Assembly: GCA_026120185.1 (NCBI GenBank) | Contig: JANUWF010000008.1 | Location: forward strand, 1,116,001 to 1,180,000 | Reading direction: 5' to 3' | DNA from: Voacanga thouarsii | Taxonomy: Eukaryota > Streptophyta > Magnoliopsida > Gentianales > Apocynaceae | Length of the DNA stretch: 64,000 nucleotides | Shown: piece after piece, positions 56,206 to 64,000 of the stretch | Layout: the number at the start of each line of letters is the position of its first letter | How positions within the stretch are numbered: position 1 is the first letter of the stretch | Position numbers and translations under genes: made by a program | Notes under the pieces: model-generated | Told to the model about the DNA's origin: nothing | Seen by the model: the letters and a program-made list of their open reading frames with translations, nothing else | Database searches by the model: none

Positions 56206-57292
56206 CATTATGTTTCTAGTCTACTGGTAGCAAAATATGAATTAATTCTAATTGCTATAAAATAATAATTCTTAATATTTAGAATTAACATATTAATTTG
56301 AACTAGAATTAATTTTATTAATTCTACAATTAATAAATTCATATTTAGTAGATCAAGATCGGCATCTAATAATTCATCTTGACCACCCAAAATTTCAAAA
56401 AGTTCAGTGGCTTGATATGAACCTTTTTGTAGCAAAATATCAGTGCAATAAACTCCTTTCATCATACTGTATCTCATTCGGTTTAGAGTATGGAATTAGT
56501 ATAAACTCCCTTTATAATATAATTAATTCTAGCATGAATTTATTAGTACTTGTTTCAAAATTCATTAGTCAACATGTTTATTATTTGGAAGTATTTCCAA
56601 TACATTATTTCCTTGGCCAATGACTTCTTGAGTAATGATTTCTTACAAGTGGTAGTGAGATATATGCCCCTACAATTAGGAGCAATGAATCATTTATTGA
56701 CACTCTCAACTACTTGTGTCTACTTTACATTGTACCCAATATCCATCCTATAGGTGGTTCATGATGAGACTCTAAAGATTAGAATCAAAGTACAATGTCT
56801 AGTAAACAAAGTACGCTTTGGAGATCCCAAGTCTAAGGATACGTACATATTTACTATAATGAGATTCTATCACTAGCATTAAATAGTTATCCATGTGATT
56901 ATCTTATAGTTAGGTCAGCGAATAAACTTGTTCATATAACAAGCATCCACGTGTTAACTTTGAGTATTACAATACTTACAGATGTAAGAACCATCGCTTG
57001 ATTTAATCAAGAAGTATAACTCCTACTAGCCTTTGCGCATAATGATGTCTTACCTCATTTATACTATGACTAAGGATAGTTTAAGCACAAGTATTACATA
57101 GTGTAGTAGAAATCTTATATCATGATCTCTGTCATGATTTTCATAACACTATACATTGTGCTATGGACTTTATTAATCAGTTTTATACAGATGCACATAT
57201 AAAACAAAGAATCTAAAAGAAAAATACCTTTTATTAAATAAATATGAAAGATACATTGTACAAATGATTACTTCTAAGGCATAATCTTAACA
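56206..57292 (-). mobile_element. Copia-P 3' LTR, 5' part
   Basis: Resumes CATTATGTTTCTAG after the copia-R target site and ends, on the plus strand, GCATAATCTTAACA. On the minus strand this is the LTR start TGTTAAGATTATGCC, preceded by a purine-rich AAGTGGAAAAT. Total LTR length over both parts about 1.69 kb. Confidence 0.85.
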
Positions 57293-57299
57293 ATTTTCC

Positions 57300-58358
57300 A
57301 CTTACACTAGACCCAATCATTCATATATCGAATGCCAAATGACTGAACATGACCATCATATTTTTTTTGGGATAATACCTTTGTGTGTGGCTCGCTTATG
57401 TTTTGATCAGTGGAAATTTTTTCTATCTTTACATATTTCCTATTAATGATTTCTCTAATCAAATGATAGCGCTTAAGCACTACTTGGATCATTGATGAAA
57501 CTGCGATTCTTTTGCTGGTCCAATAGCTCTATTGGTATCGCAATACAAGGGTATTAGATTAATAATGCTAGGTACCATTCCTAATTCTGTTATGAACTTC
57601 TTGATCTAGAATGCCTCTTTTGCTGCTTCAAAAGCTACTATATACTTAACTTCAGTGGTTGAATCAGTAGTTGTGTCTTATTTGGAAATTTTCTAACTAA
57701 CTACCCCACTGAAAAAGGTGAACACATAGCGTGATTGACATTTATAATCATCCTTATAAGATTGGAAAGTGGCATCAATACACTCTTTGATTTGTAAACC
57801 ACCTTCTCCTCCATATACTAAGAATCATCCTTAGTTCTTCTTAAATACTTAAGGATATTCTTGATAGTAACCTAATGACTTTTTCCAAGATCAGATTGGT
57901 ATCAACTTGTCAAGCTAAGAGTATAACATACATAAGGCCTAGTACATATTATATCATGCATGATAGATCCAATTATTGAAGCATATGGTATCTTACTCAT
58001 GTGGTTCCTTTAATCTTGTATCTTAGAACATATAAACTTTGAAAAGCTTACCTCATGTGTCATGGGTAAGAATCCCTTCTTGGATTGATCCATGCTAAAC
58101 CTTTTTAACACTTTGTCTATATATGTAGACTATGAAAGACCAAGTAACTTCTTTGATCTATCTCTATAGATCCTTATTCCAAGAATATAGGTTGATTCTC
58201 TAAAGTCTTCCATGGAGAATTTTTTTTGATAACCATATCTTAATTGATTGAAGAGCAGAGATATCATTTTCTATTAGCAATATGGCATCCATATATAGTA
58301 ATAGGAAAACTATTGCACTCCCACTAACCTTCTTGTACATATAAGGTTCATCCACGTT
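57300..58358 (-). pseudogene. Copia-P RNase H and C-terminal half of RT, degenerate
   Basis: Minus-strand pieces match the copia polyprotein end. The last open piece (57307-57492) holds HLIREIINRKYVKIEKIS and GIRYMNDWV, the usual C-terminus. Upstream, fragments of the RNase H domain occur with many stops. It lies directly next to the copia-P 3' LTR, as expected. Confidence 0.75.
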
Positions 58359-58970
58359 TCATATGAAACCAAATTCTTTAATTGTTTCATCAAAATAGAT
58401 GTTCCAACTCATAGAAGCTTGCTTAAGTCCATAAATAGACATTTGCAGCTTGAACACCTTAGTGTGATATTTAGATGTGAAATCCTCAGGTTGGGTCATG
58501 TACACTTCTTCATTCAGGTTTCCATTAAAGAAAGTTGTTTTCATATCCATTTGCCAAATTTCATAGTCATAATGAGTGGAAATTGCTAGGAGTATTCTAC
58601 TGAATTTTAGCATTGCTACTGGTAAAAAAATCTCTTCATAGTCAATATCTTATTATTGACGATAATCTTTTGCAGCCAGTCATACTTTGTAGGTAGTTAC
58701 ATTACCATCCATGTTAGTTTTTTTTCTTGAAAACCCACTTGTACCCTATGGGTTTTATCCCTTGGGTAGGTCAACAAAGTCCAAACTTGGTTGTCATATA
58801 TGGAATTCATTTTTAAATTCATGCTTCATGCCATTTGTTAGATTTGGAACAATTCAGAACTTCCTTATAAGTGGTAGGCTCATTTTCTTCTATGAGCAAT
58901 GCGTTATTGTAGTCAGTTATGAGAAATTCATGTCTCTCAAGTGCCACATGATAGAGGTTCTTTTGTGATA
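58359..58970 (-). pseudogene. Copia-P reverse transcriptase, N-terminal half, broken
   Basis: The open piece 58359-58613 reads ISTHYDYEIWQMDMKTTFFN, then EEVYMTQPEDF and SIYGLKQASMSWN, classic copia RT motifs. Upstream in a broken frame are EPTTYKEVLN and the SIYDNQVWTL and VGFQEKKLT segments that open the RT domain. Homology ends near 58970, where an Athila-like LTR fragment starts; the integrase, gag and 5' LTR of copia P are missing. Confidence 0.85.
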
Positions 58971-60059
58971 TTTTTGATGTAATAACTAGTCATATTCTTT
59001 CATATTTGATATTTGACCTTTGGAAAGGTATTTTGGAGTTTTTGTGTAGAATTGAGGAAAAAAAACAAAAAAACTGTTGCCATTACCGACTATAAGGGGC
59101 TGAGTCGGCACTGGCCCAATGTGGGTTTAAGGCGACAGGTTTTCTTTTCAAACCAGATTTTGGAAATTTCAGTTAGATTCTTTTGGGAACTCTTTTAACC
59201 ACGAAAAAGAACTCTTGTAGGCAGTTTTTGGTAATTAGAAATCCTATAAATACAAGATATTAACATTGTACTAAGTAGTTTTCAATTCTTCAATGTAATA
59301 TCTTTAGAAAACTCCTAGAGAAACACCATGATTTAGGAGGATCAAGGAGAATTCTTGGAAAAGAAGAGGAGGTTGCTCAAGAAGGTTTCAAAGAAAAAGA
59401 AGAAGGACTACTTGCCTATGAGTAGTTTTTTTTCTCTTCTTTGTAATTTATTGACAATTTGAGATTGGTGTTTTAATTGTCTTTAGAGGATATTCTTTTA
59501 GATTCTTGATTTTTTTTTATTGATTTTAGTTCTTTAATCAATTAATTATTGTTTTTGGTATTTGATTACTTGTTTTAATTAAAGAATTGATTGATTGATT
59601 CTGCTTGTTGACTTTCTTACAAAATGGGTTGATAGTGGTTTCAATTTAATTAATTTTATATCTGTTACCTCTTAACTTTCTTGCAAAAGGGGTTAGGAGT
59701 AAAGAACTTGAGTAATCAAAGATTAGTTGATGATTGTTAGAATATAGAGTCATTGATTAATTTCATGATTTAAATCATCTAGAATATAGGGATTTATGTA
59801 AGGATTGATTTTATTGCATCTTTTAGGTAAAGTAGTTGAGATAGAATATATTCACTGATTTAATTAGTTCATAGATTGCAAATGAAGCGGGTCTACTTTA
59901 ATCCTTCATAATGTAAAGATAATAATTAATTGAAAAAATAGCGAGTCAATCATTATTGTGTATTCAAAGATTTCTATCTATTTACATGCCATTTCTCCTT
60001 GTTTTCACTCTTTGATTATTCTTGTGACTTTTCTTTTGTGACTTGACATTTTCTCTAGT
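58971..60059 (+). mobile_element. Athila-like LTR fragment, plus strand, diverged
   Basis: Collinear with the reverse complement of the LTR at 60060-61434: TTTTTGATGTAATAACTAG start stretch, TATAAATACAAG (59237-59248, TATA-like), GGGGTTAGGAGTAAAG and GCATCTTTTAGGTAAAG. The first 60 bp or so and the 3' end are missing; the right end is cut by the minus-strand element. Confidence 0.7.
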
Positions 60060-61434
60060 TGATGTGTAAATTTTGAGTGTATAAAAATTCTTAAATTTAA
60101 ATCCATCCCTTAGTCAAGTTTTAATTAAAATATACATACGAGTAAGTATACTCATCGCAAGCATAATATAGGGAATTAACAAGTATCGATCCTCAAAGGA
60201 ACAAGTACATATTAATCACTTTCCATTCATTGTTTAACCGACACAATAAAGTGATAAAATAATAAAAAAAAATAAAAAATATGTAAAACTCAATGGTGTA
60301 GGAATATGCAACTTAGACAATTATCCTAGAACATATGATAATGAATCATCTGGCAATTATCTCAGTTAATCATCATTTTTGCATTATGAAGAAATATAAA
60401 GTAAAATTTAATAGTTTCTCAAGTCATGAATCGACTTATATAAACTCCACTTCTTTCCCAATCCATGAAATCACAATTTTTTGATTAAATTAGTAGATTT
60501 CCCATTCAAACCAACATAATTAAAAGATGCATTAACCTCAATTCGTTATAAACAAGAAATTAAACACTGACCTTGTGCTCTAGGAAAAATCAACTAATTT
60601 TCGATCACATTAGTCCTTTAATCCTAACTTCATTTTCCAAGTCCATTAAGATTTGACAAATTTGAAATTAATGCAATGAACTCCTAACATCGTTTCCCAA
60701 GTTAATTAGAAGAAAACGCATCAATAACTAATGACAACAAGTAATCAAATACCAAAGATGATAGACAATTGATCAAATAACTAAATTAATCTAAAAATCA
60801 TGAATCCAAAATAACGTTAAATTACAATAAAAACATTAAATACATCATTACTTAAGAACAAGAAAACAAAGGTAAAAGAAAGCACTCATAGACAAGCCTC
60901 ATTCTTCTCATTTGAAGACTTTCTTGAACAACCCTCCTTAAATGGTGAATCTCCTCCTTCTTTGAGTGATGTGCAACTTCTATTCTTGTGTTTTCTCTTG
61001 GTTTTATAAACTTCTTTGATGCTAAATTCACTGTTTAAGGAGTCTTGAGCCAGTAGGATTCGAAAAATACCAAAATCTTTAAAAATTTATCAAATTCATG
61101 CACATGATTTTTGCCTCTCTAAAGCGGACCTAGCGTAGGGTCCAATCGACCTACCTAGTAGTAGGTGTGTTCTGTTTTTTCCTCCTATCTCTGTTTCCTC
61201 TACTCGGCTAGAGTAGACCTAGCGCTTGGTGCCTTAGCTAGGCCTAGCGCAAGGTGCATTCTGGAATTTATCCACTTTTTGCTCGAAATCAACTTAAATC
61301 TATGCAAATTTGTCAAAAACACTTTCTACAAGCAAAATGTCAAATAGGAAGGAATATGCCTAGTTATTACATCAAAAGTATCTCAATTTAACGACAAATA
61401 ACTAAGAAAATAATGATGAATTTAGACTCTATCA
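60060..61434 (-). mobile_element. Athila-like 3' LTR, minus strand (about 1.4 kb)
   Basis: On the plus strand it runs TGATGTGTAAA...GACTCTATCA, with TGAT/ATCA ends. It is preceded on its own strand by a G-rich polypurine tract. A GC-rich repeated motif lies at 61122-61265. Target-site copy on the left would be CTAGT (60055-60059); the partner is outside. Confidence 0.8.
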
Positions 61435-61448
61435 CATACCCCCATACT
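61435..61448 (-). other. Polypurine tract next to the Athila-like LTR
   Basis: The minus strand reads TAAGTATGGGGGTATG and then the LTR start TGATAGAG. Confidence 0.8.
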
Positions 61449-62485
61449 TAAACTTTTGCTTATCCTCAAGCAAAAACACTGAAGCTAAGAAAACTATCCA
61501 GAAAACACACAAGCTTTTTATCATTCAAAAATTTAAAATATAGCAAGGCTTATAACTTCTTTTCAAACATTAGATAAAACTCTTGCCAATCATCTAACCA
61601 TTTAAAAATAATTAAAACTTTGAAGCATTTGATAGAACATCACAAAACTCTTAAAGTTAAATTAATCAAGTTTATACCTTAGTCTAAGAAAATTATTTCA
61701 CCCTTCAAGTAAAAATATAGATAACATGAATCATACAAGTCAAGCTATCTAACAACTCAAGCATTATAAATCCAAAAAGTACACAATTCAAGTTATGATG
61801 TAAGGAAAGCACTCCAATTTTGTTTTCCCTTAATTTTTTCAATGCCTTAGGGAATTGATAGCCTCAAGTGCATGGATTTCTCTTCACACACCATATCGGC
61901 TCCCTTGTAGTCATCACTCATCATTTTTTCAACAACTTTCTTCTCTTTTGCTCTTGTGAATTCATAACCTCAAAAAAGTGGATTTTTCTTCACTATCCGT
62001 ATTGGCCCCCATAATCAAGCAACAATAATACTTTCTCATCTTCAAAGAGGAAATAACAATCAACTTATTTTCTCAATTTTTTCAACTCACATAACTTTTT
62101 CACAATCTTTCCCACAATCTGTCCTCTCAAAGATCTTTTATCTCCTCACATTCCTTATCACAACTCAAAGCTAAGCAAAGTTTAAACCTATAATATAAGA
62201 GTTAGCCAACAAACGTTTCCCATATTTATCATATTTTCCATATTCAAACTAGATAAGTCAAATAATACTCAAACACCAATGCATAAACAAGATTAAACCA
62301 AATTCTCAAGTCTTAAAAAATATCTTATCTAATAAACCAATTACATAAAAATTCACCAAATGAATGACAAATTATTTTATCCAAATAAGAAAAAGAATTA
62401 CACCCTTGCTAATCAATAAAAACCACAACAAATTTTGATAAATTCACACAAAAATGATATGAAAAATATCTTCAATGCCTAAATT
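61449..62485 (-). other. Non-coding 3' region of the Athila-like element
   Basis: About 1 kb of AT-rich sequence between two polypurine tracts. It carries an imperfect direct repeat (61853-61913 and 61959-62018, offset 106 bp; shared CCTCAA, TGGATTT(C/T)TCTTCAC, CC(A/G)TAT(C/T)GGC). No reading frame worth calling. Confidence 0.6.
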
Positions 62486-62697
62486 CTCCCCCCACACTTA
62501 AACTGGACATTGTCCTCCATGGAAAAAAATACAACAATGAAAGCAAAACCAAGAAGACCAAAATAACTAAAGAGGAAGAACGAAGAGAATAAAATACTTT
62601 CATTACACATTATGTCCAACATGTGTGAATCCACCACAAAGAGAAGCATTAGAGAAGTCACAAGGGTACCTAACTCAAAAGAAACAAAAAAAGACAA
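62479..62697 (-). CDS. Small hydrophobic frame ending at the internal polypurine tract (doubtful)
   Basis: A 72-codon frame with two hydrophobic stretches (LVTSLMLLFVV; SSFFLFSYFGLLGFAFIVVFF) that would be membrane-spanning if translated, ending SMEDNVQFKCGG across the internal polypurine tract. Athila-like elements can carry an envelope-like frame with membrane segments in this area, but this one is short and T-rich, and such composition alone yields hydrophobic codons. I regard it as doubtful. Confidence 0.2.
   Translation of the reverse strand: MSFFVSFELGTLVTSLMLLFVVDSHMLDIMCNESILFSSFFLFSYFGLLGFAFIVVFFSMEDNVQFKCGGRI
62486..62500 (-). other. Second, internal polypurine tract
   Basis: The minus strand reads CAGTTTAAGTGTGGGGGGAG, very like the tract at the LTR, about 1.05 kb upstream of it. 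Confidence 0.65.
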
Positions 62698-62811
62698 AGA
62701 AAATCAAAATAAAAGAAAAGAGAACTAAAAGCTAGGAAAGGTCATTAAAATGAAAAAGAAAAAAAATAAAAGAAAAAGGATAGAAAATAAAATACAAGTG
62801 CAAAAAGTAGA

Positions 62812-63999
62812 TCAAGAGTCTTTAGATTCATCATCATCATCATCATCACTATCACTCGCTGCTCCACTCGTGGAGGCACCAGTGGATTGCTGGATCAAGG
62901 TTGTCAACTTTTGCTCTTGGATATCCTAACAGCGATGGAGGTTAGCAATGGAGTGTCATAGCTGGAGGAGAATAGTCATTTAGCTCTCTAGTTAGGCCTT
63001 CACTCGTGCCTCAAAATTAGTATGAAAATGAAAATTAGTGGCACGGATGCGAGGTCAAGTAGGCTGCTTCTCTTCCTCCTCCTCATCAAGAGGAAGCTCC
63101 ACCATCCCTGGGTGCTAGACCTCAAAAGGCTTCTTCCATCGCCTCTCCTTCTTATCATAACGATGGCCACAATGAACCAAAGTATGCTAAGTCACTAAGT
63201 CTCGGTCAATAGTTGGCTCACTAAGCTCTCAATCTAATCTCACTCTAAAGTCTCGTAGGATGCGCACAATAACAAATGGGAAGTTAGGACATTAGTAGCT
63301 ATGCCAGAGTAAACAACCTCTCGCATGGACTGAATAATAACAGGGGCAAAGGGAATAGGCTCACTCCTCATCATCTTGTCAAGAATGTAAAGATCAAGGA
63401 CCCTAGACTCATTGAAACCACTAGCCTTAGGGTAAATAATGAAAGCAAAAATATAGAGTATGGTACGCAATTGAGTTTAAAGGTCATTATTGGAGTAATA
63501 ATGGTTTTGACCTATTTTCCCCTTTCTCCACATATTCAACCTTGTCCTCACAGCACTCACATCCCAGGTAGGCTTAGAAATAATATTTTGATTATTATAG
63601 TCCACAGCTATCCATAGCCCCTCATTAACTACTCCCAAAATCCTGGCTAATCTAACCCTCTCAAACTCAATGGGTACCCCTTTGACCATAGTAGAAATAA
63701 CCTGGAGGTTATTTTTCTTCTTGTCCCTCATATTGGCATAAAACTCTCTTACTCGCACCGGACAATAAGCACCTCCAAGTTGAATGATAGGCTCCCACCC
63801 CAATCCCTTAAACATAGTAGAAAGCTCCAAGGAATTATCTAAGGAGGGCATATACTTCTACTATAATTTTATTGTGTTGGTGATTTTGATACCAGATTTG
63901 GCAAGTAAGGTCATAGAATTGGGTAGGTTAGGTAGGTAAAGGCTCAAATGTAGATATAGATGAAAATGAATCTCTAGCTCTCTTAGCCCCGAGTGCTAA
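62812..63999 (-). pseudogene. Athila-like ORF ('plant transposon protein' type), broken and partial
   Basis: The main open piece (63477-63851) contains PVRVREFYANM, GVPIEFERVRLARILG and TWDVSAVRTRLNMW. Together with the next piece in the same frame (63240-63470: ILYIFAFIIYPKASGF) this is the domain annotated in plant genomes as a putative plant transposon protein, common in Athila-like elements. A TAA near 63477 separates the two pieces. Downstream, in another frame, RPRIRATNFHFHTNFEARVK, a Gln/Leu-rich helix and a C-terminal acidic tail (SDSDDDDDDESKDS, stop at 62812) can be read. Upstream sequence to the window edge reads GAKRARDSFSSISTFEPLPT, so the N-terminus lies at or beyond the edge. 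Confidence 0.65.
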
Positions 64000-64000
64000 C

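Overview
The window looks like a repeat-packed, heterochromatic stretch of a flowering-plant (probably eudicot) nuclear genome. I found no host protein gene, rRNA gene or genuine tRNA gene. Nearly every kilobase belongs to Ty3/gypsy or Ty1/copia LTR retrotransposons or their solo LTRs. The tRNA-iMet-type primer sites, chromodomain-bearing gypsy pol, Sirevirus-like copia gag and Athila-like 3' region are all typical of plants. Clade names are judged from visible motifs, not from a search.

Layout. (1) 1-3442: minus-strand 4.4-kb-type LTR ('family A'), cut by the window edge. (2) 3443-11735: minus-strand gypsy relic G1 (RT start, protease, gag, leader, primer site, LTR), split by a plus-strand family-A solo LTR at 5884-10270 (TSD TCAAA). 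(3) About 11736-16365: minus-strand Sirevirus-like copia S, lacking RT and its 3' LTR. (4) 16366-44177: a four-level nest. Decayed Tekay-like element T0 (internal 16366-19885, 3' LTR 19886-44177) was hit in its LTR by a minus-strand family-B solo LTR (21121-41960). That LTR was hit by the structurally complete Tekay-like element T1 (21395-38786, TSD TAGGT), whose 3' LTR was hit by family-C solo LTR 33459-36657 (TSD TGAAG). (5) 44178-50580: solo copia-P LTR, a family-E gypsy LTR fragment, an Athila-like LTR fragment and a copia-Q gag plus LTR. (6) 50700-58970: minus-strand copia P (3' LTR, RNase H, RT), with complete copia R (51315-56200, TSD GTGAC) inside its LTR. (7) 58971-64000: a plus-strand Athila-like LTR fragment meeting the 3' end of a minus-strand Athila-like element.

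T1 is the best preserved gypsy element: LTR, iMet primer site, an extra upstream ORF, gag, protease, RT, RNase H, integrase, chromodomain, polypurine tract, LTR. Its gag-pol is dead, with nine in-frame stops and one frameshift. The upstream ORF is nearly open and encodes an acidic protein with an 11-residue repeat and SUMO-interaction-like motifs.

The most interesting signals lie inside the long gypsy LTRs. They carry a tRNA-like cloverleaf about 245 bp from the LTR start, a conserved donor/acceptor pair framing an intron of about 0.8 kb, a conserved 12-bp palindrome, iterated GTGTGG motifs, and two successive hairpins near the LTR end whose stems change sequence between families but keep pairing.
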